A stretch of DNA of 64,000 nucleotides from Paracentrotus lividus (Eukaryota; Echinodermata; Echinoidea; Camarodonta; Echinidae): positions 20,509,753-20,573,752 of the forward strand of contig CALNVZ010003430.1 in the NCBI GenBank assembly GCA_940671915.1. The letters are read 5' to 3'. The notes beneath the pieces are model-generated. The model saw only the letters and a program-made list of their open reading frames with translations, did not search any database and was not told the DNA's origin. Both the position numbers and the translations under genes were made by a program. Of this stretch, positions 1-13,500 are shown in pieces. The stretch's first letter is position 1; each line of letters begins with the position of its first letter.

Positions 1-1403
1 GAGAAGAGAAGAGAAGAGAAGAGAAGAGAGAGAGAGAGTATAAACCAGATGACAAAACAAAATTGATGCAATGTGGAATGATATGTACAAGGTTAACCAA
101 AACTGATTGCATGGTGCTCTATTCATTCTCAGCTATAAAAATGCTTTCTGAATTCAGATAATGTGCTCACTGGTTTCTTAAAAATAGTTGTTTAATGTCT
201 TCTTTATAAAGTTTGATCTTTAATAATCTTACTTTGTGCCTCAAGTCTGGAAAATAAGTTACAGATTTTATTGAAAAGGTGGGTTAAATTTAAGTAAAAA
301 TTGAAGGTTTGATATTTCGAGTTCTGTAAAACTTATGTGTTTTTTTTTCAGGTATAATTTTCTAGTTTGAAGTGAGTTCTTTGTTCTTACTATTAATTCC
401 AAAACACCCTATGTTAGAACTATAACAATCTATATATTTGATTGGTGTAATCATTGTCATATCTATGTAGACAACTTGACAATCTGATCATCAAGAATGG
501 GATTACTAACGAATTGAAAACTTTCCCTACCCGCTCCACGATATCAAACATTTTTCCCATGCATGCATAGAATTAACATAGTCAAAACCTATAGGGGCTA
601 TGAACTTTGAACTAATCACCCTATACATCCTGTATACCTCTGGTTGAGTTAGGGACAATTCCTTAAGTTTATTATGTTGTGATTAACGTTAAGTCACAAA
701 AACGTGTAGAATGCATGAATAAAACATTTCACATATCCTCTACTTAATAGTCCAACACCACTTTTGATACAGAAAGAATTTAAGAATCTAACGCAGCAGC
801 TTTCTTTTTATTATGAAAAACATAAATAGCAGTGACATCATAACAATAAAATATGACATAAGAGTACATGTAGCAGTAACACCATAAGAATGGTATTGTT
901 TGGTATATGTTGAGGACAGGCTCCTCTAAAATCAATCAATTTGGTGAAATATTTCATGTAACATTAATGAGCACTGAGTTATATGTTTCAAAATGTTGCG
1001 GGAAGGAACCACAGCATTCATTTCTGGCTACAGCCCAATAGACTGCCGGGCCTATAGACTGCAAGGCCAATACCAGGTCACGATATCCTATGATTGCATT
1101 TTGCGGTATTCCCTTACGCTAAACCTAACCCTAACTTAAGGACACAGGGTCACAATCTCTATTGGCCTTGTGGTCTATTGGCCCCTTGGACTATCACAGG
1201 GATGCCCCCTCATTTCTAGCCACCAGTGATCGCATTCCCAATGAACAAAATGCATGACAAGTATGCTACCATGTGATTGGCTGATTTTTTGCGAGAGCGG
1301 GCAGGGACAAATTTCCAATGACAAAATTCAAGAATGGATCATATACCTAACAATGGACATGCTGCATGCATCGCTACAAGAAGACACTACGGACGACTAG
1401 TCC
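1..1403 (-). other. 3' UTR/downstream flank of the ARHGAP17-like gene
   Basis: No coding sequence seen. Candidate poly(A) signals (TTTATT on the plus strand, AATAAA on the gene strand) occur at 807-812, 668-673 and 267-272; which is used cannot be told. A GA-rich microsatellite occupies 1-38 and an inverted-repeat element 1033-1196, the latter probably within the 3' UTR. Confidence 0.45.
1033..1196. mobile_element. MITE-like inverted repeat
   Basis: Imperfect arms of about 50 bases: left CCTATAGACTGCAAGGCCAA pairs with right TTGGCCTTGTGGTCTATTGG. The inner part carries a telomere-like CTAAACCTAACCCTAACTT. No coding capacity; family not identified. Confidence 0.6.
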
Positions 1404-1578
1404 TTAGAGAGACTTGGTTTTGGGCGGAGGGCGAGGGGGTGGGTAGACGGGGCTCTTGGGGGTGCTGTTGGGGGTCTGGTGGTGGTCGCCCTTGGGGGGC
1501 ACAGGTGGTGGTGGTGGTAGAGGTGCTCGGCGTTTGGTGAAGTTGTTGGCTCCGGATTGGTGACCGTGGGGGCTGCGG
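1404..1578 (-). CDS. ARHGAP17: ARHGAP17-like exon 16 (residues 549-606) and stop
   Basis: Acceptor CCCCATTAG enters in the phase left by exon 15. Encodes RSPHGHQSGANNFTKRRAPL, then PPPPPVPPK, a linker, PVYPPPRPPPKTKSL and TAA. The polyproline stretches flanked by Arg/Lys look like SH3 ligands, as expected for this family. The last residues (TKSL) do not form the class-I PDZ ligand seen at the end of some vertebrate members. An overlapping longer frame on the same strand is also proline-rich but does not fit the phase. Confidence 0.78.
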
Positions 1579-4500
1579 CTAATGGGGGTGGGGCAGAAAG
1601 GAGGACTGAGTTGGTTACATGGTGGTGCAGGGTTACAGACAAGAAATTAATTTCATGCCAAAAAATAAAAGAAAGAAAAAGAAAGAAGACCAATTTGGTT
1701 TGAGGAGAAAATAAAGAGGTGCGGGAGAGTGAAGTGCCCATTCGTGATGATATACATATAAAGGGGAGAGATAAATAGATTGGGAAGGGGAAAAGACAGG
1801 GGGGGGGGAAAGAGGAACAAGGAGGGAAAGAAACAGAAAGATAAAAAGAGAGAGAGAGGGAGGGAGAGAGGTAAATCAAATTTGTTCATGTTTAAGGAAC
1901 ATGGAAAAGATTTTTTTTTTTGGGGGGGGGGAGACAAAAGGGGACAATACCAAAGTAATAATGTATTCAAAATTATGAGTATAGAGGTGGGGATATAGTA
2001 TACAGACAAAACAAGACATAGAAGTAAATATAGTAAATAAATTGCCCAGAAAAAAATTATAGCACAGAGAAAAGCAGGGACAGATATCCAAATCAGAGGT
2101 GCAATTTGCATAAACCAATTGTTCGGAAAGAAAGATACAGTTCACCAATGTTGGAGAGGGGTTAAAAGCAGATACCAGAAGCAGCCACATGCATCGTATA
2201 TGAAGGGAAAGGGAAGGTTCGGAGCAAACAAGGAGAAAAGAGAAGGGGAAAGAGGAGTAGTCATAAGATAGTCAACTCATTATAAAGTAAATAGTGGTTA
2301 GGTTAACTCATCATCATTCCACTTCATGTAATTTTGCATCTAGTCTAGTTGTTTTGTTTTTTAAACACTGCCATATTTGGAACATGTACATATTATGTAA
2401 AATATAATAAATCTACAAAACCCCTCCATACTACATGTACATGCTACAAATTATCAGAGACTTTCAATTGTCTAGTTACACATTTGGACTAGATATAGAT
2501 ATTACTATTTTTAAAAGAATGCTTTGATATATTGATAGCAGTTTTATTTGAATAAAACCCTTGTAATATACAATAAAAATAACAAACGTCATCTTCTGAG
2601 TTCAGTGATGAATCAACTTCCTCTCTTAACATTTCTGATATTAATCATACACCTGATTTTAATACTTTGACAACTATTTAGTAAATAGGAACTATCCCCA
2701 CGCAGTATGTCAAAATTTCTTTTCGTATAAAATACAATTTCTTCCTATGAAACAAACACAATGTTATTGAAAAAAGTTTGACATAAGAAGTCAAAATATA
2801 AAGTCACTTCTAATACATGCCATTCATCCAGGTAAATGCCAATTATATCAAGTTCCTACATAAAAATCAACTCATTAAGCATACATATATGTTCTGTACT
2901 ATACTACATGGAGATGATATATATTTCTGTTTGAACTATACATGATTCTGATTTTTCTGAGGATATAATAATTAATGGCAGCTAAATGGGCTGAGATATA
3001 ACATATGAAGTGAAATGATGTCGGGTAACCACAGGAAACATAAAAAAACTAAATAAAACGAACAAGTATAACGACATGTATCAAAACTCATAATAAAAAG
3101 ATACATTTGATCTATATATCCTATTCTCAACATAGCAGAGTACAGTATGTATTTGATATTGCACATCATTAGACAGGACTACATAACAACTACAGTTTCT
3201 CCAGAAAGATTCCACAAAATGTCAAAATATTTGTACCTTTAAAAATTTAATTATATTGTTATGATATTACTTAGTGTATTACCAGTGACAGATCCAGCAA
3301 GGCCAATAAAGTCTGTTGTCACAGTCGATGCTGGATGCACCATGAAGTCATTAATATGACAATCATTTAATGTGAGGCATTGTATCATTTTTAATTTACC
3401 TTTTTTTTTTTTTAATGTTATTATTAAAATAAGCAGTGAGTTCTACTCTAAAATGCATTTTTTAGGTTCTAATTTTATTTAAGGTACCTTCCCTAAAGAT
3501 GAAGTCGCGGCCCGCTGCGTGAACGCCGCACAGCGGGATTTTAGGCAGGATATACCGTTCCCATATTATTCTTCCATTGACTTAATTGAAGGGGATCAGT
3601 ACATTCGGTATAAAGCGTCGCAGTGCAGCGTTCACGCAGCCGGCCGCGGCTTTATCTTTTTGGAAGTTACCTAATATGTTCAGTATATTAGATTTGATTA
3701 TAACTCCATGTAGGTACATGTATTTGTATTCATTCTGAGCATCTCTTTATTATGGTAGTGGGCTGTATTAATTAATAACTTTTTTTTTCAGACTGTTGTA
3801 GCTGTTTGTAGTCAAAGAAAGGGGCAAAGAGTTATGGGACTTTTCATATTTTTACATATACTAGGTATATTCCAGCCCCTGTCAAAGGAATCTACACTTG
3901 GGTTAGTTCTAAGATTATCAATATAAGTAAGTAAACTGGAAAATTACGACATTGCACAGAATACATGTGAGGACATAGACTAATCAATTCACCAACCCAC
4001 ATGTGTTAAAATAAACTGAAACAACAAATAAACCTGGTATGAGAATACAAAATTGTTTTCTGCAATGAGAAATGATAAGCAAAATTAAGACAAAAAGTGT
4101 GGGTCAAATTACAAAATAATCAAATCAAATCAAATCAAAGAAATCTGGAAGAACATGAGCACACAATAAAGCAATTCATGAATGGAAAAACCATTTAACT
4201 ACAAATCTAAAAATGCTACGGCATGCAAATAACTATTAAATAAAATGCAAGGAACAGATTTTCAGAAAATGTTTTATGTTTTGAAGGCATAGCTCTTCTC
4301 TCAACAGACCGATTTGTAAAATGACTTCATATATTTCGCTGATTCTAATTCACAATTTCAAACTCTCTAAAACTTCCTTTATTTACAAATTTTCGTTTTT
4401 ATATCCAAGATACACCTAAAAAGATGACATTTGTCAGTAACTTGTAGTCTAAATTGCAGTCTAAATTGTATCTTGTATCTTGTAACTGTAGATGGTTTCA

Positions 4501-7500
4501 AGAATCTCCTCGGTTTTTCTGGCAGTCTGTTGGGAGAGCTAATGCCTTCAAAATGACAAAACTATCTGTACATGCAAATGACATGAAAAGTGCATATGCA
4601 AATGAGCACCAATAGATCATGCATATTCATTACTAGATATGCATATTCAGTAGAGATATGTTAATAAAACCCTGTCATGCTTACTTCTCAGCCGGTGGCG
4701 GCGGACCAACGCCGTCTATGGTGACGATGGGTGCTGTCTGAGAGGGAGGGGGCGGTTGGGACATAGGGGGATTGGGCGGAGGGCCCGGAGGTGGGCCAGG
4801 AGGGGGCCCCAGGGGAGGGTGCGATGGGGGGATGGAATGGGTGGAGGTGGTGTTCGATGAGGCTACCGGTAGTGACGTGGTCGAGTCGGGGCTCTTCAGC
4901 GGGAACGAGTTGGAATCCGGTACCGAGTTGGCGCTCTTTGGTGAGGGGGTTGTTGGAGGCAATGGCATCGGAAAATCCATCTCTGTTGGAAGGGGGGTCA
5001 TATAATGTGATTTGGGGTTGTCACCATGTGGACAGATACTAAATATGGTGCACTTTGAAGTCTTATTTAATCATTCATTTTGTGAATGTTTATGAGTGGC
5101 AGATTTACAAAATAGACACCTTGAAATGATTAAAGATTTTAAAGATCAAGAGCTCTATTTTGAAGGTAACTGAAGATACATTGTACATGTACTAAAATCA
5201 GAGACCATTAGTAATAGTTCATTGCACCAAGATTTTGTATTCAAGGATTTTTTTTCTTTTCTTAATCTTTAATATACCCTGTATCAGTGCTATGTAGTGA
5301 GACCTTTACACGGCCTAGCAGTGCAATCATTACATCAACTATATGTGTATGTGTAAGAAATGGGTGAAAATATTAGACAACATTTTACCTTTCATCTAAA
5401 TATTATAATACACCTGCGTTCTCCAACAGGGGACTTCAATTAGTGGGGCAGAAATTAATGATTATGTATGTGTATATGTATTTGTTCTACACTATATGTA
5501 ATTTGATTTAATAAATTGAAAGGGGAAAAAACATCATGGGCTGGGACAAGAGGCATTATATATCATAATTTTTCCAACATAAACATAAGAAGGAAATTAA
5601 CAAGCCGGTGGGAATACCATGAACAAGAGTCAATTCTCAATGCATAATACCAAACATCAGGGGACTGTTTCACAAAGGTTTAAGTTATGCTTAAGCACAA
5701 GAAGGATTTTATACGTAATCTCATTGGTAGACTTCCAAGTAGCGCATATCCCCGAGCATGATCTGATCCATGTGGTGATGCGTTATATACCGAATATAAC
5801 TGCATATAGGAATTTAAATGAAACTTTGAGTCAAACTTAACTCTTTGTGAAACATTCCCCCAAGAATCCTTTCTACAAATGGTATATGTAAATGCTAGAA
5901 CCTGTTCAAGGATAAAAATAATGTCTATCGAGAGCGGGAAGGGTATTAACCCATAGATAACAACCTCTAATTTAGTGCCCCTTTGGCATTATCTTTTAAA
6001 CTAGAATGCTATGAATTACAAAATACACAATAACAGAAAGAGCAAAAATCACAGATTACTAGCAGTTTATTTTAAATTTTTGGCGTAGAGCTAGACGCAC
6101 TTTCTTTTGTTACTGGGGGGGGGGGGGGGGATAATCTATTCATCATCCCCACTAACAAAAGAAATTAATGCATTTCTACGCCCGTGTCTCGTGTGGTACA
6201 TTAAATTGTTCTTGAATTACAACATTTTGAATAAAAATAACTGAAATGTCCAAATTGGCAAATAGAATGTATCATTGTTATTTTCAAATGCAAATTGGCA
6301 ATTTTTTTCGATGCATTTTATAATTTTCATTAATAAAGTGTCAATAAGTAAAGAATTGATTTTTTTAAAAGCTTGCAGGAGTGAAATAAATATAATTTGT
6401 GCCAATTTGAGGATCAAAAAGTGATTTGATGAGACCACAGGGAAATCTTGGGCATCTATGGGTTAAGACGACGTTAGGACAACATAAAGAAACATGGGTT
6501 AAAGCCCCCTTAGCTCTCAAAAGACAGAATGGTTATACTGCCACCAAGCCAAAGCGTAAGTCAAACACCATGCTAACATGACAGATTGAATGATAGTTCA
6601 TAGAAGGAAAGATCTTGGTTTATGATATATAACAATTGAAGGCATGATCAATTCAACATTCGAGGTCAAAAGTCATATCTTATCAGGCTTTTGAAAGGAT
6701 GCATAGTTCTGGTAAATGGGTCAAAGTGTAAATTTAAATTTTTTATTTTTTTTATGTCTACCAAGAAAGGTTAGACAAAAGTTCAGAACACAGAAAAGAC
6801 CTATGTGCAACGTTTGTAAATTCATCAGATTGGCCACTTGGAATTTAGTAATGATGATACTGCTTCAATATAATTCAAATTTTCTTTTCAAAGAAGATAT
6901 TCCAATAATGATCTCCGATGAGGTAGTTTCCTTTCTTTATTTTTTTTTACCTATATGTATGAGGAGATTCTATTTCAAACCCATTAAAAGGAGTAAATTG
7001 GATAACAAACAGATACACAAAAATCAAATTTTATGCTTTCAAATAAACAAGGATGTTGCATGATATACTATTATATCACATGAAAACTCTTTAAAACCAC
7101 AAATTAATCACAAAGCGGCTTGACTTTGGCTTGATGATGAATTTCCAAACCAATACCACAACCCTCTATTTGAATCCATGCATCGTTTCGGCATGGCATA
7201 TTTATAAATTATAGGCTAATAGCCTATGAACGAACAAGATAACGGTAATCATTATAAAGAACACATCGATGCCGTAAAACACTTAATTGAGTAGAAAGTG
7301 AAAGTCGATCAGCACTTAATTCATTAAAACTGCAATCATGGGAGACATTACGAACTGAACGATTAGACATCATTTATCATTTTATTAATATATTTAAGTA
7401 TTCTCACAAAGGGTATGTATGCACATTAAATATTTCAGTGCACTTGAAATAGATTTAGAAAATAGGGAAATGATATACTTTTTTTTTTTGTGCATTATAT

Positions 7501-10500
7501 ATAATTTCAGCTTGAATTGGAAATTGTGCTCTATTAGTTATTCAGAAACTTCCCAGATACTTCCCATTAGTGCAAATTAGGCTACATAGATGAGGAGTAT
7601 TTATAGACTAAAGCGAGAACACTTGAAAATATATATTTTTTTCTAAATCATAAACGCATCCGACAAGTGCATTTATGATCGATTTTCAGCGTGAATTGAG
7701 TAAGTCCCCACAATGTCTCGAATCGTAGTACGAGCAATTAAGGACTTTTTAAATTGTTTTTTGAAAAGAAGGAAGGGAGATGCCGTATTATAACGGACTT
7801 GTTGCCATTATAACGAAAGACTTACCTCCAGGAAAGTACCATTCTGCATTTGAGATGAAGGACTCCACGATGCCTGGCGCTGCCCCTATTGATGTCCTTG
7901 AAAACAGATAATAGCAAAAGTGATATTAAAGGAGTTGTTTAACATAATTCAGGATCTAAAAACAAATACCTCTTCCAGCTTATGCTGTAATCATAATTGC
8001 AAACTTGTAGGTCAGACAGGAATTGCCTGTGATTTTAAAGCTAGCAGTCTTTTAATTATCAAGATATTGATGACTGAGTATCACAAAAGTCATTAGGTAC
8101 ACTTAAATTAACACTGCAGTCTATGGAGGAAAAAATAATCACATTTTTACACATTCTGTGCCCTGTAACACAAAGACTTTAATACGATTGATTAAAAGTT
8201 ACAATTTATTTTTTCTCGGTAGCCTTATTTGAAAACCAGGTACAGTCATAGATGAGGATTTGGATATGATTAAGAGTAGGGTTAGGGCTAGGGTAAGGAT
8301 TAAGATCATCAACTTTGGAGCATGCTGTAAATGGTGAGGCTATGGAATAAAAATCAATCGTAACTTTTTATCAATCTTAAGCCTTTGTAGTACACCCCTC
8401 TGGACAGGTAATGATGCTCAGAAGATGAATTTTTCAGGGTTTCTTCTTGGCAAATTTTAACATGCACTGACAGCATGCAGAGCCCCACAGCTTAGATTTG
8501 TTCAAGCCTCAACAAATACCCAAACCATTTATAAAGCGGTGATTTCTTTGCTATAATTCTAAAAACTGTGAAATGTTTCAATCAGGCTATCATGACTTTT
8601 CACTTTCAAGTCTCGCGCATTATTTGAAACCCTTTTTGCAAAATTCTTTGGATAAGACTTTAAATAGAGATCCCCTATATAGGATGGCTATATTCTATTT
8701 GTATAAATGAAATAGAGGGGCATCACTTGCAGGTCTCCACTAGATATGGGCCAAAGAACATTAGTACTGTGCGAAATAAGTCATGGTATCCAATGAAGTT
8801 TCTTCCTACTAGTACTTCTAATCATTAAACTTTTCTTCTGATTTAAAGACATTTTCTCTGGCAACGATTGCTCCCATGGAATATCTGCAAGGTATAAAGC
8901 CGAATGTGAAACCCAACATCAAATCTAACCCTATTCCTTATCCTCGTACTGTTGTAAACCAAAGCCATTATAACAACTAAACCATATAGAGTGTATTCTG
9001 AACCGAATTTTAGAATTATACCCAAGTCAAGGTTTAACTAGACTATAGGATCACTCAATAGGGCTGCACAATATCAATGCAATTCTAACCTCTAATGCAA
9101 ACTCAAACTCAAAAGCGAGTTTAATTTTTAAAAAAGTAGGTCTCGGATTAAACCAGACTTCTATTGAAATTGTGAGTACAGTGCAGTGATCATTTCAACA
9201 AAATACCTTTGACAATACCAATAATAGTAAATTGCCCTGAATCTGTATGGGGTTTCATCAAGTCATTTGTAATTTAGTTACAAATGACTTTACGAATGAC
9301 TGGAACATCTTCTTGGGTGTGATACCAATCGCATTTATTGATTGAAGGTTTTAATTCATAATCATTTAGCTGAAAAACTGATAACCAGTTGTTCATAAAA
9401 CACCATCGGGGTGGAATTGTAAAACGTGGTTCAGAATATAGGGCTTCCATGTATGTTTGCAGAGAAATTAAGACAGAAGCAAATATTGCTTAATCTTTCT
9501 CCTGCACTTTCTTACCCTAAGTCGTCCTTTTCTGACCAGAGCATGTTGGGTGCTATGACGAGGGAGAGATTGGATGAGTTCATCTTATTCTTGTCGCTCT
9601 TATCTGCAACAACCTTCAGGAAACGACAAAGGTATCTGCAAAGGGAAAAGAAAATAAATTTTATGTCTGCTAGAAACAAAATCTGTATGACAGTTAGTTA
9701 AAACCCAATACTGTTTCACCAGAAAGGTTTTTGTGAAACTAAATCATATTGAGTGCCTTCTACACATGTAGTTCGGGTGAATGAATTTTAGATCTTTTAA
9801 TGAAAAACCATTATTTGAGGGGTTATTAACCCCCTTTTCGGCCATTTTGAAAATCTTGACCATAAGTCAGGATCAATTTTAAGCTTTAAACTTTGTACTT
9901 ACTTTAGGTTATCAAAGTTGGCCTTGGGGAGCCTCATGACGACCTTCTTCAAAGCTTCCTTCTTCAGACTAGGATCCTTGATACTGAGAAAGCAAAAAGA
10001 AAGAAATTTTGTGAAAAATTCATTCAATTAAAACTGAAAGTACTGTTGCATTAGACAAGGGAGTTAAGACCCCTTTACCATTTTTTCCCCCTCAAGACAT
10101 TCTACTACTTACTACATGTAGCACAAAAACTTTAGTTATCCCTGTCATGCATGCAGTTTTTCAGGCTCATCTTTGTCAACTACTCCAGCATCAGATTTCA
10201 TAATGTAGGTCTCGCATTCTCTACCATGCCCTCATCACCCATGCCTAGGTTCCCAAGGGATGATAATATCTTGTAACAACACAACTATACATTTATACGT
10301 TGTCTCTTGTCTCCACTTTTTTTCCCATTCACATATCTCAAAAGATAATGTTGCTGAGTATATTGTATTGTATTTTATTGTACTTATTTATTACCAATAT
10401 TTTAAAATATACATACATGTACAGTATGAATATGAATGAGCATTTGGTAAATTGAACCAAAAAAATAAGTTGAGATTCTCCGCTATTTCATTTGAGGGTG

Positions 10501-13500
10501 CTCTGAAATTAGCTCCAGGCTTTATTGTGAATAAGATGTATGGTGAGGGTTAGGACTTTTTAGTAGGTTTAGGGTCAGGGTTAGGCATAGCTTTGAGTAC
10601 AGGGCTGAAGTTAAATGTTTAATTACAATTAAAGTTTGACTGCAGAGAAATTTTCGGCACCAATCAACCTCCATGAGACATAAAATTAATTTAGATTAAA
10701 AAAAAAAAAAAAAACACTTTCGCCCATATTGTCGAAAGTGGTTTCCAAAACCGTGGACTGAAACCATGGATTTTTGTATGATAATTACGTATAATTCAGC
10801 ACGGACATAGGGAAAGGTCAAATATGGATGTGAGTTTTGAAACAGAGCTTGTTGCTATGGTTAAGTCTGCTGTTTATTTAATTTAATTTGAATAAACTCT
10901 TGACTCAACAAGTGTAAATTTAGTGTGCCGTGACAAAAACGTGCATTTGTATTGGACCTATCTCAGCGTCTGTGCTGAATTAAGCGTAATTATTACCGGT
11001 ACACATAATTTACATAATCCATGGTTTCAGTCCACAGTTTTGAAAAACACCTTGAGAATTTGGGCCTACATCACATGGCATCTACTCACCTGCCAGCATT
11101 GATGAAGTCTGTATAAAGGTCAAAGGTTAGCAGAGGAGCTGGAAGTTCTCTCAAATACAGTTTTAGTACAGCTGTAAAAAGAAAAAATAATAGACTTCAA
11201 GATACCAGGTACAATGTAGCAATGAATTGAATTGAATAAAAAATAATGAATGAATGATTGTTTTTGTTTTACATGACTGCACTAAAGTGGGAAACCTACC
11301 ACTTTAAGTCCTATCCAAGGGACTCATTAGCCTTGCCAAGAAAGACAGGCAATAGTCAAGTGATAAGTGGACTTTAAATCACGTTTACCTACATGTAACA
11401 TCTTGTGTATATAATATAATTGCGTATGATATAAAAAATATGAATAAGCACTTTCCAACCTGTCCTGCCGTTCTTGTTAGAGCAATATGGAAATTTCTAA
11501 ATAAGTTTACCTTTTAGGAATCAAATTTCACTGGATTTTAACATTTTAACAGACAAATTATGAACCAAATGATAAAATGTGCTATTGGTACAATCATTAT
11601 CCTTTCTTCCTGGAACAAGATGCAACACAGAATACTTTTCCTAATACATTTGTTTGTTTCCTTATTAAGAATTCAACTCCTTTTTTCTTTTTCTCCCTTT
11701 AAGGGTCATGTAACACTCAAGAGAGCAAAGTCAATCAAAGATGACTTCCTCTCGATATCAACTTTGTAATAGATACTTATTTATCATCTCAAAAGCACTT
11801 TGCCAAACTCCTGGATCCCCAGAAATAATTCATCTAAGTGCCAAAAAGGATGTTAAGTCATATGCTATATCACAGAATTTAAAACCTTTAATGTTTGTCT
11901 CTCAAAGGTTCATTTCATTCTGGAAAGGAACTCACCTGCAATAGAGTGTTCTTGGAATTCAAAATCCACCAAATCAAGCTCAATATTGGCATCAAACGCA
12001 GCCTGCAAAAAGACAAAAGGAAACATCAAATGTTACAAATTTAATGTACAAATACAGAGCGTCCCAGAAATGTAGATCAGTTATGTCAATCATTTTTCCA
12101 ATTAAAGGGATATTATGGGTTTGTTTGAAATGTTTTTCAATTGCTCTGACTGATCTCCTCACACCAACTCACTTCCTTAGGATAGGACTTAAAGCTATAA
12201 GTCCTTCCAACTTTTATAATAAGTAGCACTTAAATCAGGTTCAAAGACAACAGTAATATGCTACACACTGGTTTTGAACATTTGTTAGCATGTTCGCCTA
12301 CAGCACATGTACATTAACTATTATATTTTTTATTTTGAATGTTCAGCGCATGAATTACTTACCTTTTGTGTTTCCATGTTTTTGTAATGCTGTATAATAT
12401 GGTGATTTGCCATTATATCATGTTTCAGTTATGTTATTAAATTATAAATCAATCATTATAAGCTTCTAATTCTGTATTGATGCTTCTAAACTGAAACAAA
12501 AGAATCTATTCACCTTGAGAAGTTTCATCTTTGATTGGTTGCCACCCAACCTGAACAGCCCCTCCTCCTCGATACCGAGCTCCAACAACCACATGACCAG
12601 GACCTCAATAGGAGCTGCTATCTCCCGGTCTTGCAGTCTCAGATGTTCCTCCAGGTGGGTCCCAAACGTGGGCTTGTGTTGGTCCCGGTCCAGGATCTCC
12701 TTCATCTTCGGGACCATATTTTCTAGTCTGGCGAGAGCATTGCGGTGGTACTGCGCTTGGGCTGCGACCATCTATATGCATGTAGGTAAATGAAAGGACC
12801 AGAGCATTAAATTTTCATTTATATTCAAATGATTCCCTGATCTCCTTTATCTTTGGGACCATGTTTTTAAGTCTTTCAAGGATGTTGCGGTACTGTGCTT
12901 GGGCTGCAACTATCTATATAAATGAAGGTAAAGAAAAGGACCAAAGTGTTATCAGCAATAGACAATATCTTGGGGACCATGGTTTCTAGTCTGGTCCTGT
13001 GCTTGGGCTGTGACCATCTACATGTAAATGTAGGTAAAAGGACCAAAGTATTATTAATAGCAATAGACTATATTTCATTCATATTCGAATGATTCCTGGA
13101 TCTCCTTCATCTTGGGGACCATGTTTTCTAGTCTAAATACAGTGTTGTGACTGGACTGTGTTATACATGTAGGAAGTAATCAACATTACTACACCACATT
13201 CTTTTCATATCAAAATGGGTTCAGGATCTACTTTTATCTGGGCGGGGGTTGCCAATATTGAGGTAAAAAAAGGACTAGTTCATACTAAATATTAGACAGG
13301 AATTGTTTTCATTATATCTATTTAGTACCTGCTCCTTTTAAATTGATGTTTTCCAAATTGCTACTACCACTCTGCTGTATAACATAGAGGCTTATGGCTA
13401 ATTTTAAATATGAAATAACCATTCCGATTGGTTAAGAGTGAAATTTTTATGCAAGAGGTACATGCAACAGGGATCCCAACTGGCTGCTTTCAATTTGCAT

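Larger units (their letters stand above)
9984..11089 (-). other. Intron 11 content
   Basis: Contains a dispersed repeat at about 10505-10665 with telomere-like GGTTAGG motifs and a MITE at 10720-11070. No coding signal. Confidence 0.5.

Noticed and set aside
1397..1879. 160-codon minus-strand frame overlapping the last exon
   Set aside because: The phase does not fit exon 15, and its upstream half is translated purine/pyrimidine tract. The real exon uses the neighbouring frame and ends at 1404.
4772..5042. Gly-rich plus-strand frames opposite exon 15
   Set aside because: They are the complement of the proline-rich exon.
12839..12967. Copy 2 of exon 9 as a functional alternative exon
   Set aside because: It has no donor, stops after 32 codons and lacks RhoGAP sequence. 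Kept as a pseudo-exon pending RNA evidence.
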